Source of the DNA: Gammaproteobacteria bacterium
Lineage (GTDB): Bacteria > Pseudomonadota > Gammaproteobacteria > DSM-16500
DNA: 53,251 bases
Direction of reading: 5' to 3'
NCBI GenBank assembly: GCA_013287765.1
Contig: JABDDD010000009.1
Span: 1-53,251, forward strand
In this document: positions 1-8,342 of the stretch, piece by piece
Numbering within the stretch: the first letter of the stretch is position 1
Layout of the letters: every line of letters starts with the position of its first letter
The notes under the pieces: model-generated
The model's database searches: none
Told to the model about the DNA's origin: nothing
Seen by the model: the letters and a program-made list of their open reading frames with translations, nothing else
Made by a program: the position numbers and the translations under genes

Positions 1-1376
1 AATAATGCCAAAGCAAATCCAGCCTCATCATTGGTCATATCTAAAAGCGTATTTATTTCATGAGAAGAAATAAAACCACGCGGAATAATGAGTCTAAAAT
101 AAATATCAAAAACATCCGAGCTGCAAATGCGTTTATTTTTCCGCGCAAGCGATTCAGAATGATAAAAAATATCTATTTTATAAATAGTCTGTAATCGAGG
201 AAATAAGCGAATCAATAAAAATTTCAACATCTCAACCGGTATTTTTTGGCAGTTATTTAAAATTTCATCAACACGTGCTTTATCTTCACCTAATTCTTGA
301 TTATTTAATTTTCCAATAGGATTAATTAAATCAGTGAATAAATCTTTATTATCACGTATTTCTAAAAAAACTTGTGGTTCAAATATTTCAATTGCGGTAA
401 TAGCAAAAAAATCGACTGGATTAACTAATGCTTTTACGTGTTCATAGCCAAAACTGAGTGTATTAATATAATGGGTAATATCCCGACAGCTATGAAAGAA
501 ATATTTAAGTGAAGAATAATAAATATCAGCCCAATAATCAGCATTCCAAGTATCAGGCGGGGTGTTTTTGATTACTTTATTTAATCGATCTAACAAAATA
601 ACTTCAAGATCTTGATCAGAGATATCAGGAATATCAAATGGTAATTGCACAATTTTTTCAAGTAGTTCATTGCCGCTTTCTGGGTGGATGTTATTAATAG
701 CTTGAATCGTTTGTTTTTTATCAAGACTTAAAATATAAATAGTATTAGCAAAATCACCAATTGATTTGACGATTTGAAAAATTTGATCTATTTCTTTGTC
801 TGGCAGGCGTGAAATATTATCGATAAAAATAATTAATTTATGTTTTTCGGTATTTAATAATTGATTAAGCTCTGCTTTGACCGAAGTCAGATCACGTCCT
901 GATTCCCAGCCATAGGTATCAGCGAATGCTTTTTTTGTTTTAAAAAGACGTGAAATCCAAGAATGATAAGGTTGTAAAGATTTAGGAACGGGTTTATGAG
1001 TAAAAAAAGATATGTATAATTCGATTAAATGAATAATTTGAGCTGAATTTTCAAAATAATCTGCTTGCCGCATTTCTGAGGTTAAACGTCTAAAAAAGCT
1101 ATAAATTAATTGTTGTTGTCCGGCGTAACTCCAGACGCTAAAATTTAAAATAATAGGTTTTTCATTATCAAACATATTATTTGAAGCATACTGTAATTCT
1201 TCTAGGGAGAGATTAATAATAGACGTTTTGCCCGTGCCAAAGCCGCCATATAGACCGATCACTAAGCTTTCTTTATTAGTATGATCTAAAATACAGCGCG
1301 CAAGATACTTTGCGAAAGTCGCTCTACCTAAACGATCCTGATCGCTTTTTTGAATAGGACGATCCGCATCGAACAT
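1..1376 (-). CDS. KAP-family P-loop NTPase, 3' end beyond window
   Basis: The reading frame is open from an ATG at 1376 to the window edge, about 458 codons with no stop, so the C-terminus lies outside. The ribosome site AAAGGAGAG precedes the ATG. Near residue 45 there is a Walker A motif (GLYGGFGTGKTS), and around residue 180 a Walker B-like LIIFIDNISRL. This layout (P-loop in the first 50 residues, long insert, then hydrophobic strand plus Asp) is that of KAP NTPases, which are often membrane-associated and common in accessory or defence loci. No transmembrane insert is obvious in the visible part. Substrate and role cannot be told. It sits downstream of a toxin-antitoxin pair and a DUF4143 ATPase on the same strand, which suggests an accessory island. 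Confidence 0.75.
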   Translation of the reverse strand, partial: MFDADRPIQKSDQDRLGRATFAKYLARCILDHTNKESLVIGLYGGFGTGKTSIINLSLEELQYASNNMFDNEKPIILNFSVWSYAGQQQLIYSFFRRLTSEMRQADYFENSAQIIHLIELYISFFTHKPVPKSLQPYHSWISRLFKTKKAFADTYGWESGRDLTSVKAELNQLLNTEKHKLIIFIDNISRLPDKEIDQIFQIVKSIGDFANTIYILSLDKKQTIQAINNIHPESGNELLEKIVQLPFDIPDISDQDLEVILLDRLNKVIKNTPPDTWNADYWADIYYSSLKYFFHSCRDITHYINTLSFGYEHVKALVNPVDFFAITAIEIFEPQVFLEIRDNKDLFTDLINPIGKLNNQELGEDKARVDEILNNCQKIPVEMLKFLLIRLFPRLQTIYKIDIFYHSESLARKNKRICSSDVFDIYFRLIIPRGFISSHEINTLLDMTNDEAGFALAL

Positions 1377-1407
1377 AAGATCCCTCTCCTTTGGTATGCA
1401 GTCAATG

Positions 1408-1436
1408 TCTAAATCTTAGGTTGTTCTTTAGGTGCA
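1408..1436 (-). repeat. Short copy of a repeated gene 3' end (tail PKEQPKI-stop)
   Basis: These 29 bases match 2172..2200 with three mismatches. On the minus strand both copies encode a similar tail (PKEQPKI here, PKERPKI there) followed by the same TAG stop. Here the open frame runs back only about 15 codons before a TAA, so this is a remnant, not a gene. It lies just before the KAP NTPase start. I infer that a duplicated or related gene was mostly deleted. Confidence 0.5.
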
Positions 1437-1592
1437 ACCCTATACTGTCTATTTTACCTTATAAACAGCTATAAATTATCCAAATGCAGTATTTATTTAG
1501 CGTAAGTGTTATCTAAAGTTTTCACAGTACATTGAAAAAATTTTATTATATTTCAATGAATTAAAATTTTTTTGCGTAATATTGATATTATT

Positions 1593-1832
1593 TTATTCAC
1601 TATAGAGAGAGGCGTATTGGTCAATTAAAGACCTTATCATTTTTTGATACGCAATATGTTGTTTCCCAGCTTCTTTTTTAAAAAAATCAACGCTATCTTT
1701 GCTTAATAATAAGGTAACTTTAACAGTTTCTTCCTTTAGGACCAGATTTTCTGGGCTTGGAAGAAAATCGTGTACAATCTTAATTTTTCCAATAGGCTCA
1801 TTGCTATATTTTTTCTTTCTGCTTTTTTTCAT
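1593..1832 (-). CDS. BrnA-type antitoxin of a BrnT/BrnA module
   Basis: A 79-residue basic protein. The C-terminal half (VTLLLSKDSVDFFKKEAG, then a helix ending SLIDQYA) resembles the ribbon-helix-helix region of BrnA/CopG antitoxins, which dimerise, bind the toxin and repress the operon. The ATG at 1832 is chosen over an in-frame upstream start at 1868 because GGAGAAAAGGA lies just before it. The gene overlaps the 3' end of the upstream toxin gene by 29 bases, the usual BrnT-then-BrnA order, so the two are co-transcribed. Family assignment is from pattern and gene order. Confidence 0.75.
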   Translation of the reverse strand: MKKSRKKKYSNEPIGKIKIVHDFLPSPENLVLKEETVKVTLLLSKDSVDFFKKEAGKQHIAYQKMIRSLIDQYASLYSE

Positions 1833-2091
1833 AAATTTTTTTTCCTTTTCTCCAGTAGCCAGCACCAATAATTCGTATGATTTTTTCTCTATAGGTAAAT
1901 CGTACGGTCATAATGTATTCATTAACCTTCCCAAAGCAAAAATAACGACTTTCTTTTTGGCTATGCTCTAAATCTTCAGCAATCACACGGTTAGGATCTA
2001 AAAATGCCTGCTGTGCTTCATAAAAACTAATGTGATGTTTTTCAATATTCTGTTCATTTTTCTTATTATCCCAATCAAACAAAATTTTCAT
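1804..2091 (-). CDS. BrnT-family ribonuclease toxin
   Basis: A 95-residue protein beginning MKILFDWDNKKNEQNIEKH, matching the BrnT signature F-x-W-D-x-x-K-x-x-x-N-x-x-K-H, followed by the expected F-x-E-A segment and a strand with R-x-I-x-A (here IIRIIGAGYW). BrnT toxins have a RelE-like fold and cleave RNA; BrnA neutralises them. Length is usual. The C-terminus is extended and lysine-rich (KKIYEKKQKEKI). The antitoxin gene follows with overlap. A palindrome upstream (2122..2145) is a likely operator. It appears intact. Confidence 0.85.
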   Translation of the reverse strand: MKILFDWDNKKNEQNIEKHHISFYEAQQAFLDPNRVIAEDLEHSQKESRYFCFGKVNEYIMTVRFTYREKIIRIIGAGYWRKGKKIYEKKQKEKI

Positions 2092-2121
2092 TAATAAATA
2101 ACCATACTTACTGCCATATAG

Positions 2122-2145
2122 TAATATGTATCATTATACATATTA
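2122..2145. promoter_or_regulatory. Palindromic operator upstream of brnT
   Basis: A perfect inverted repeat with 10-base arms, TAATATGTAT and ATACATATTA, and a four-base centre, 31 bases upstream of the brnT start. On the minus strand a TATAAT hexamer falls across its centre (2133..2138), so a repressor bound here would cover the -10 region. No good -35 is visible at the right distance. BrnA-type antitoxins are known to autorepress, which fits, but binding is inferred. Confidence 0.5.
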
Positions 2146-2172
2146 TTTATTGTTTTGTTATACAATAAATAT

Positions 2173-2304
2173 CTAAATTTTAGGTCGTTCTTTAGGTGTA
2201 TTTTCTGACTCTAGTTTTTTAAATGCATAACTCAAAATAGAAATAACTAATCTTTGACTACGCACTCTCTCATCCAAAAATTCTTTAGAACCTGTTCTAA
2301 GCAT
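2173..2304 (-). pseudogene. 43-codon mini-ORF or C-terminal gene remnant
   Basis: An ATG at 2304 overlaps the stop region of the preceding DUF4143 ATPase gene and opens a 43-codon frame, charged and helical in its middle, ending in PKERPKI and a TAG. The last 29 bases recur at 1408..1436 near the KAP NTPase start. The composition looks like real coding sequence (for example ERVRSQRLVISILSYAFKK). It could be a translationally coupled small gene or the surviving 3' end of a deleted larger gene; the duplicated tail favours the remnant reading. Confidence 0.4.
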
Positions 2305-3472
2305 TTTGTTGTTTAGTAAAAAATTTTTTTATACCTTCTTTCCAGGGATAAACGGTGATATCTCCATATTTTTTAGTATAAATATCCTGTGAAAAACAAA
2401 TCGCTTCACAATTTTTGAAATCTTTAGCAAGCTGCCCAAGCGATTTTAATGATTGAGATGCCATTTCTCTGCTGCTCTTAATTTCTATAAATAAGTATGG
2501 CTGCCCAGGGCGATCAACGATTAAATCAATTTCTGCATCATCTTTGGTGCATAAATAAGAAAATCGATAATCTAAAAAATAATAGCTTGCAAGCTTCATG
2601 CATTCTAAAATAATAAAATGCTCAAATGCTTCACCATATGCGCTTGTGCTTTCTCGCAGTGGGACACGCAACAGACGAGCAAGTGTACGTGTAACGCCAG
2701 TATCAAAAAAATAAAATTTTGGCGCTGTGCGTAAGCGCTTGCGAAATGAATGATGAAAAGGCTCTAAGAAAAAACCAATGAGCGTGTCTTCTAAAAGAGA
2801 AAAATATTCTTTTACGGTATTTTCTGATACGCCTACATCTCTTGCAATACTAGCATAATTTAGAATTTTTCCATTCATTTGTGCTGCAACTTCAAGAAAA
2901 CGGCGAAATGGATCAAGATTTTTTATAAACTGCTCGCTCCAAATTTCTTCTTTTAAATAGGTGTTTGCATAAGCTTGTAAATAGAGATTACGTTCGTCTT
3001 CATTAGTATAAAGTGTAGTTGTAGGGAGTGATCCCCATTCTAGAGCTTGTGGTAAATGAAATGCATCACCTATTTCTAAATATGAAAATGGAAAAAGATG
3101 ATAAACAAATGCACGTCCAGCTAATAAGTTAGCACCGCCTCGTTTTAGTTTTCTTGCACTTGAACCTGTCATGATAAAATGAACAGGTAGTTTTTCCTCG
3201 ATTAAAATATGTATGATATCTAGCAATTTAGGAATTTTTTGAATTTCATCGATAATAATATATTTTTTCTGAGAAGGTAGAGAGCGAGCGATAACCGCTA
3301 ATTCATCCGGATGACGAGAAAAACGATTTTCTTCTTCGTCCCCAAGCAGATTAATCCACAGCGTGTCATGTTCAGAAAAAATGTATCGTAATAAAGTGCT
3401 TTTCCCAACGCCTCTAGCGCCAAATAAAAAAAAGCTCCTATTTTTTGGCAATGTAATTAGTCGGCTTAGCAC
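2297..3472 (-). CDS. AAA ATPase with C-terminal DUF4143 domain (copy 1)
   Basis: About 391 residues: N-terminal AAA_14 P-loop domain with Walker A GARGVGKST and Walker B KYIIIDEIQ, a central winged-helix segment (YASIARDVGVSENTVKEYF), and a C-terminal DUF4143 domain with a PD-(D/E)XK-like core (AEIDLIVDRP then FIEIKSS). Widespread in prokaryotes, function unsettled. Strongly similar along its length to the protein encoded at 27379..28566. A TTG start at 3490 would also be in frame, but GTG at 3472 is preferred because AAGGGG lies seven bases before it. A duplicated motif lies upstream (3490..3558). Confidence 0.8.
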   Translation of the reverse strand: MLSRLITLPKNRSFFLFGARGVGKSTLLRYIFSEHDTLWINLLGDEEENRFSRHPDELAVIARSLPSQKKYIIIDEIQKIPKLLDIIHILIEEKLPVHFIMTGSSARKLKRGGANLLAGRAFVYHLFPFSYLEIGDAFHLPQALEWGSLPTTTLYTNEDERNLYLQAYANTYLKEEIWSEQFIKNLDPFRRFLEVAAQMNGKILNYASIARDVGVSENTVKEYFSLLEDTLIGFFLEPFHHSFRKRLRTAPKFYFFDTGVTRTLARLLRVPLRESTSAYGEAFEHFIILECMKLASYYFLDYRFSYLCTKDDAEIDLIVDRPGQPYLFIEIKSSREMASQSLKSLGQLAKDFKNCEAICFSQDIYTKKYGDITVYPWKEGIKKFFTKQQNA

Positions 3473-3489
3473 GTCAAATCCCCTTATCA

Positions 3490-3558
3490 ATCTCGTAATT
3501 GTACGCCTAATCCGTAGATCATGTCTAGGTTTTGCCGTTATCTCGTTTGTTAATTGTA
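3490..3558. promoter_or_regulatory. Duplicated motif upstream of DUF4143 ATPase copy 1
   Basis: Two related stretches on the plus strand, ATCTCGTAATTGTA (3490..3503) and ATCTCGTTTGTTAATTGTA (3540..3558), share ATCTCG and TAATTGTA with a five-base difference in spacing. The nearer copy abuts the ribosome site of the minus-strand ATPase gene. Duplication of a motif over the start region is also seen, more clearly, at the other two DUF4143 genes here. It could be chance in AT-rich DNA. Confidence 0.35.
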
Positions 3559-3594
3559 AATCTTATTATATTTTAAGTAGTTAAATTTTATTCA

Positions 3595-3622
3595 TTGTTA
3601 TTTATGTTATAAATGTTATAAT
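3595..3622 (+). promoter_or_regulatory. Sigma70-like promoter for the 3659 mini-ORF and HTH gene
   Basis: TTGTTA (3595..3600) and TATAAT (3617..3622) are separated by 16 bases and lie about 35 bases upstream of the ATG at 3659. The -10 box is a full consensus match. Confidence 0.45.
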
Positions 3623-3658
3623 CAATATAAATATATAAGAATCAAGAGATGGATTTGC

Positions 3659-3805
3659 ATGGAAATAATTATCACAGAGTGGGCATTAAATTCATATTTG
3701 GAATTAAAGCAAGAAAAGGTTGATCGACGACGATTAGCAAAATTTAAGGGTTACTTAGATTTAATTCGAATGAATTGTTACATAGAAAGAGGAAAATTAA
3801 CATGA
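3659..3805 (+). CDS. 48-residue ORF, possible truncated toxin
   Basis: A short frame starting MEIIITEWALNSYLELKQEK, with a hydrophobic strand and then a helix, as at the N-terminus of small RelE-like toxins, but far shorter than such toxins (usually 80-120 residues). Its stop overlaps the start of the HTH gene in an ATGA junction, the usual coupling in toxin-antitoxin operons. It is either a true small partner or a toxin gene that lost its 3' part. The family link is a guess from the N-terminal pattern and context. Confidence 0.4.
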   Translation: MEIIITEWALNSYLELKQEKVDRRRLAKFKGYLDLIRMNCYIERGKLT

Positions 3806-4353
3806 AAGCACAAACACAAACTAAGCATAGTGGACGTGATTCTTCGTGTACAGAAATTCCCGTTGGAAATATATACTCTCTTTCTTCTGATCATGTAGAA
3901 TTATTTGAAATCGCTGTTCGTATGAAAAAATCTGATTTATCGGATGTATTTATTGATTATGCTGTTCAAACGGCATTAAAATTTGAAGGTGTCTCAGATC
4001 TGATGCATCTTTGGAATGAAGAAAAAGATAACAAAGAAAAAGAACAAATTATTGCTGATATTCAAGATATGATTGATGCTTGTTCCCAAAAAGAAAAATC
4101 AGAAGAAATCTATATTAAGTTTAATGATCTTGATGCAATTGCTAAAAATGTCAGAGGATTTAAAGATAGTCTTTATCAAAAAGTCATACAATTGGGTGGT
4201 ATCTCTAAATTAGCCGCATTAACAGGTATTCCGCAACCTTCCTTGTCACGATTTTTTAATTCAAATTCTATCCCAAGAAGGGCAACACTTTTAAAAATTG
4301 CTAAAGTATTAGGCTCAGCTAATGTAAAAATAGATATTTTATGGAGTAAATAA
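3802..4353 (+). CDS. XRE-type HTH protein, likely antitoxin or repressor
   Basis: 183 residues. A C-terminal helix-turn-helix is clear (GGISKLAALTGIPQPSLSRF, then helix TLLKIAKVL). The N-terminal and middle parts are helical and acidic, with a KEKEQIIADIQDMIDAC segment. The start at ATG 3802 is chosen over an in-frame ATG at 3775 because AGAGGA precedes it and it overlaps the mini-ORF stop as ATGA. With the short ORF upstream it resembles a toxin-antitoxin operon whose regulator remains complete. Target unknown. Confidence 0.65.
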   Translation: MKAQTQTKHSGRDSSCTEIPVGNIYSLSSDHVELFEIAVRMKKSDLSDVFIDYAVQTALKFEGVSDLMHLWNEEKDNKEKEQIIADIQDMIDACSQKEKSEEIYIKFNDLDAIAKNVRGFKDSLYQKVIQLGGISKLAALTGIPQPSLSRFFNSNSIPRRATLLKIAKVLGSANVKIDILWSK

Positions 4354-4368
4354 TTGCCAAAGGGCACC

Positions 4369-5811
4369 CTACTCTTTAATCGTTTTTTTTACTATTAATT
4401 GCACCCCAAATAAACCAATCGCCACAATCAATGCAATCAATGCGTAAATGAAAAAAGCATATCGATAAATAGACAACTGCGCCAATGCATTCGTCATATT
4501 TTCTGGGATACTGGATAATTTAGCCAAAGCCCCCGCAAATTCTCCGCCAAATCCCAGTGCGACAAACCAAATGCCCATCATCATTCCTGTTAAATGAGCT
4601 GGAGAAAGTAAGGTGACGGCAGATAGTCCAATGGGCGATAATAACATCTCACCTACTGTTAAAAAAAAGTAAGAAAGTACTATCCATAATGGAGAAATTA
4701 ATTGTGCGCTATCTATAAAATAAGTGCTTAAACCTAATGTCGCAAAAGCAAGAGCCACGAAAAAAATTGCGAGCACAAATTTAAATAATGCCGAAGGATT
4801 TTGATTGTTCGCATTTAATGTTTGCCAGGTTGATGCAAAAAATGGACCTAATATAATCACAAAAATAGATTCAAAAGTATAAAATACCGTGGTCGGAATA
4901 GTCATGCCAAATATATTTTTATTAATTAAACGATCAATAAATAAATTAGTGGAAAAAAACATCTGCAAAAACATCATCCAAAAAACAATAGCCGATACAA
5001 TTAAAATAATTAAAGTGATTAAACGATTGCGATCTTTTTGATTGGGTTGACTCATGCTTAAATAAAAAAGATAAATCAGTAAAAAAATACCAACAGCAGG
5101 TAATAACCACTTTCCAGCAAAAGCACTTCGCAAAAATAAACTTAATACAGGAATTGCGGCTATACAATATAAAATTAACGCGAATGGTTTTAAAAATATA
5201 TTTTTATGATTAATCAAATCATCTTTATAATGAATAGCCCCTTTTAAAATACCTAATATAAAAATACTTAACCCAATTAAAAGCCCAACGCTTGATAAAG
5301 CAAATCCAGCATGCCAGCCAAAATGATTTTTAATAAAACCAGAACTTAATCCAGCTAATAAAACGCCGATATTAATTCCCATATAAAATATCGTAAATCC
5401 TGCATCACGTCCCATATCAGCAGGAGGGTAAAGTAAACCTAATAAACTTGAAATATTTGGCTTAAATAAGCCATTTCCTACGATAATAATAGCTAATGCA
5501 TAATAAAATTGATTTGTATTTGATAAAGCAAGATAAGCATAACCAATACTTAAAAATAATCCTCCCCAAATAATAGATTTTTTAAAGCCTAATAACCTAT
5601 CAGCCAGCAAGCCGCCAATCATTGGCGCAATATAGGCAAGCGCACTAAATACACCTAAAATAGTATAGCTTTGATCATCTGAAAAATGAAAATCTTGGGT
5701 CATGTATAAAACTAACAGCCCCTGAACAACATAAAAACCAAAACGTTCCCACATTTCTGTTAAAAATAAAAAGGGCAATGCTCTGGGATGTCTTCGAAAA
5801 ATGGCTCGCAT
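4369..5811 (-). CDS. POT/PTR-family proton-dependent peptide transporter
   Basis: 480 residues with about 12-14 membrane segments, of the proton-coupled oligopeptide transporter family (major facilitator superfamily), importing di- and tripeptides across the inner membrane. N-terminal signatures include LTEMWERFGFYVVQGLLVLY, matching the family E-x-x-E-R-F-x-Y motif, and FYMGINIG in the middle. ATG 5811 is chosen over 5847 because AGGAGAAAAC precedes it. It follows oligopeptidase A by 22 bases on the same strand: an operon that would import peptides and cleave them, suiting a bacterium living on host amino acids. Confidence 0.9.
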   Translation of the reverse strand: MRAIFRRHPRALPFLFLTEMWERFGFYVVQGLLVLYMTQDFHFSDDQSYTILGVFSALAYIAPMIGGLLADRLLGFKKSIIWGGLFLSIGYAYLALSNTNQFYYALAIIIVGNGLFKPNISSLLGLLYPPADMGRDAGFTIFYMGINIGVLLAGLSSGFIKNHFGWHAGFALSSVGLLIGLSIFILGILKGAIHYKDDLINHKNIFLKPFALILYCIAAIPVLSLFLRSAFAGKWLLPAVGIFLLIYLFYLSMSQPNQKDRNRLITLIILIVSAIVFWMMFLQMFFSTNLFIDRLINKNIFGMTIPTTVFYTFESIFVIILGPFFASTWQTLNANNQNPSALFKFVLAIFFVALAFATLGLSTYFIDSAQLISPLWIVLSYFFLTVGEMLLSPIGLSAVTLLSPAHLTGMMMGIWFVALGFGGEFAGALAKLSSIPENMTNALAQLSIYRYAFFIYALIALIVAIGLFGVQLIVKKTIKE

Positions 5812-5833
5812 GTTTTCTCCTAATTTATGATAT

Positions 5834-7870
5834 TTATAATAAACCACATTCGCTTAATAAAGCATCTATTTTGGGTTCGCGTCCACGAAAAGAAATAAAT
5901 AGTTTCATCGGATCATAGACTCCGCCTTGTTCTAAAATAGCAGTTAAAAAACGGCGTCCTGTGGTTTCATTAAAAATACCTTTTTCTTTAAATAATGAAA
6001 AAGCATCACTGGATAACACTTCTGCCCATTTATAACTATAATACCCGGATGCATACCCTCCTGCAAAAATATGCGAAAAACTATGTTGAAAACGATTAAA
6101 AGAAGGTATTTTAATCACAGCAACTTGCGAACGTACCGCATCTAAAGTACTTTGAACTTGTGTTGTTTTGTTAGGATTATATTCATAATGTAATTTAAAA
6201 TCAAAAAGAGCAAACTCTAATTGCCGCATCATTTGTAAACCTGAGTGAAAATTCTTAGCAAGTATTAATTTTTGATAAAGTGAATCAGGTAATTGTGCAC
6301 CTGTTTTTTCTTCAGAAGAAATAAGATCAAGCGCTTTTTTCTCAAAACACCAATGCTCCATAAATTGGCTCGGGAATTCAACCGCATCCCAAGGCACGCC
6401 ATTTATGCCAGACACAGGACTGTAATCTACTTTAGTTAATAAATGTTGTAGACAATGGCCAAATTCATGGAAAAGCGTTTGAACATCTTCGTGGGTTAAA
6501 AGCGCCGGTTTATCTGATAAAGGCCGGGTAAAATTACAAGTGAGAAATGCAATGGGTTTTTGTAGTTGATTATTTAATAAAATTCTGCGAACGCGGCATT
6601 CATCCATCCAAGCGCCTTCTCTTTTATGCGCTCTTGCATAAAGGTCAGTATAAAAAGCACCGCGAAATTGACGATCTTGATCGTAGATTTCAAAAAATTG
6701 TACATGCGGATGCCAGATATCAACGCCTGTTTTTTCAATAATAGTTAACCCAAATAATTTATGCATGACAGTAAACATGCCATTTAACACATGATTAATT
6801 GGAAAATAAGCCCGCAACTCTTCTGCTGAAAAATCAAAACGTGCTTTGCGTAGTTTTTCTGAATAATAAGCAAGATCCCAAGCTTCAAGCGATGCAACCC
6901 CATCATTTTTTGCGAATTGATTAAGTTCATCTATTTCTTTTTGAGCAGTTTTTTTAGTTTTATCGACTAGATCTTGTAAAAAATTTAAAACTTGTTCAGG
7001 TTTATTTGCCATTTTGGTGGCAAGAGAATATTCAGAAAAATTATGGAAGCCCGCTAATTCAGCAACCTGATGTCTTATTTTTAAAATATCTTCCATAATA
7101 ACTGAATTATCAAAACGTCCTGCATGAGGCCCTTGATCAGATGCGCGCGTGACATATGCTGCATACATTTGCTGTCTTAAATCACGATTTTCTAAATATT
7201 TCATGACAGTAGAATAAGAAGAATGATCTAACGTAAAAACCCAGCCTGGCAATTCAGCGCTTTTGGCATTTTGAGCCGCGATTTCCAGGGCTGAATCAGG
7301 TAATCCTTTTAGATCAGCAGCATCAGTAAGATGCAAAGTAAAAGCTTGCGTTGCATCCATTAGGTTTTCAGCAAATTGGGTATAAAGTTTTGACAGCGCT
7401 TTTTGTAATTCTCCAAAACGTTCTTTTTTGTCAGGAGATAAATGTACGCCTGCTAATCTAAAATCGCGTAATAAATTATCAATCACTTTGCGTTGCGCAT
7501 CATTTAATTGCGCATAGTCTGGACTTTCTGCGATTGTGCAAATCATCTGGTAAAATTCAGTATTTTGCATAAAATTGGTGTGATATTCGGTTAAAATCGG
7601 CAAACATGCATTATAAGCAGCGCGTAATTCATCTGATTCTACGACAGCATGTAAATGCGCAATAGGAGCCCACATTTTGCTTAATTTATCTTCTTGCTCT
7701 TCTAGTGGTGCAATAAAACTATCCCAAGTAACGTGAGATTGTTTATTTAATAGATTATTCAAGTAATCACGATTTTCAGCCACTAAGGCTTTAAGAGTGG
7801 GTTCAATCTCTTCAGGGATTATATTCGTAAAAGTAGGTAGCGCGCCTTGATTAAGTAATGGATTTTGCAT
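5834..7870 (-). CDS. prlC: Oligopeptidase A, M3 zinc metallopeptidase
   Basis: 678 residues, about the length of E. coli PrlC. The zinc site HEFGH is at residues 468-472, with the glutamate-bearing helix about 25 residues on (WDAVEFPSQFMEHW). C-terminal motifs such as HIFAGGYASGYYSYKW are typical of the family. It is a cytoplasmic peptidase that degrades short peptides and cleaved signal peptides. It heads an operon with the POT peptide transporter. AAGAAGG precedes the ATG. Confidence 0.95.
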   Translation of the reverse strand: MQNPLLNQGALPTFTNIIPEEIEPTLKALVAENRDYLNNLLNKQSHVTWDSFIAPLEEQEDKLSKMWAPIAHLHAVVESDELRAAYNACLPILTEYHTNFMQNTEFYQMICTIAESPDYAQLNDAQRKVIDNLLRDFRLAGVHLSPDKKERFGELQKALSKLYTQFAENLMDATQAFTLHLTDAADLKGLPDSALEIAAQNAKSAELPGWVFTLDHSSYSTVMKYLENRDLRQQMYAAYVTRASDQGPHAGRFDNSVIMEDILKIRHQVAELAGFHNFSEYSLATKMANKPEQVLNFLQDLVDKTKKTAQKEIDELNQFAKNDGVASLEAWDLAYYSEKLRKARFDFSAEELRAYFPINHVLNGMFTVMHKLFGLTIIEKTGVDIWHPHVQFFEIYDQDRQFRGAFYTDLYARAHKREGAWMDECRVRRILLNNQLQKPIAFLTCNFTRPLSDKPALLTHEDVQTLFHEFGHCLQHLLTKVDYSPVSGINGVPWDAVEFPSQFMEHWCFEKKALDLISSEEKTGAQLPDSLYQKLILAKNFHSGLQMMRQLEFALFDFKLHYEYNPNKTTQVQSTLDAVRSQVAVIKIPSFNRFQHSFSHIFAGGYASGYYSYKWAEVLSSDAFSLFKEKGIFNETTGRRFLTAILEQGGVYDPMKLFISFRGREPKIDALLSECGLL

Positions 7871-8019
7871 TACAGTGCCTTCTTAATGGTAAAAAGATAT
7901 TTTAGTTGAGTTTTAGAGAATCCTAAAGTAACTCTTAAATTTATAGTACTAAAAAATGATTAAATAAATGTATTTCGTGCCAGCGACTATTTAGGCTCTT
8001 AAAGATTAAAGAATACTTT

Positions 8020-8073
8020 TTGAAATTTTTTCAAAAGTGAATTATGATAGATAGCATAATTTGCTATCATAAT
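8020..8073 (+). promoter_or_regulatory. hicAB promoter with palindromic operator
   Basis: TTGAAA (8020..8025) and TATGAT (8043..8048) are 17 bases apart. A perfect 10-base inverted repeat, ATTATGATAG (8041..8050) and CTATCATAAT (8064..8073), covers the -10 box; a second nested pair, ATAGC and GCTAT, lies within it. HicB proteins repress their own operon by binding such palindromes, so this is a convincing operator even though the toxin gene is broken. Confidence 0.65.
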
Positions 8074-8087
8074 GAAGTTTAAGAATA

Positions 8088-8342
8088 ATGAAGAAAGCAC
8101 ATAAAAAAACATTTGAAGCTATTTTTTCTTTGCCAGTTCCATCATCTATGGCCTGACGAAGAATAGAGTCACTTTTTAAAGCATTAGGTGCAAAAATAAT
8201 TGAAGGAGCAGGCTCTAGGGTTCGATTTGAACTTCATGGAGTCATTGGTACTTTTCACAGACTTCATCCTCAAAAAGAAGCAAAACCTTATCAGATTCGC
8301 GATGCAAAACATTTTCTTGAAAAAGCAGGAGTACAATTATGA
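8088..8342 (+). pseudogene. hicA: hicA toxin gene with in-frame TGA
   Basis: An 85-codon frame from ATG 8088 to TGA 8340 is interrupted only by a TGA at 8154..8156 (codon 23). The rest is HicA: a double-stranded-RNA-binding-like fold with GAGSRVRFELHG and the catalytic-region HRLHP, then RKxL-like C-terminal helix. The stop falls where HicA proteins usually carry tryptophan (SxxxWRRIESL), so a single TGG-to-TGA change explains it. The gene still overlaps hicB by ATGA. HicA is an mRNA interferase; here it is probably inactive, unless readthrough occurs. Confidence 0.8.

Noticed and set aside
1530-1558. CATTGAAA and TTTCAATG inverted arms after brnA as a terminator
   Set aside because: The stem is AT-rich and no T-run follows on the minus strand.
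4176-4367. Minus-strand 63-codon frame antisense to the HTH gene
   Set aside because: Shadow of the HTH coding frame with no start signal.
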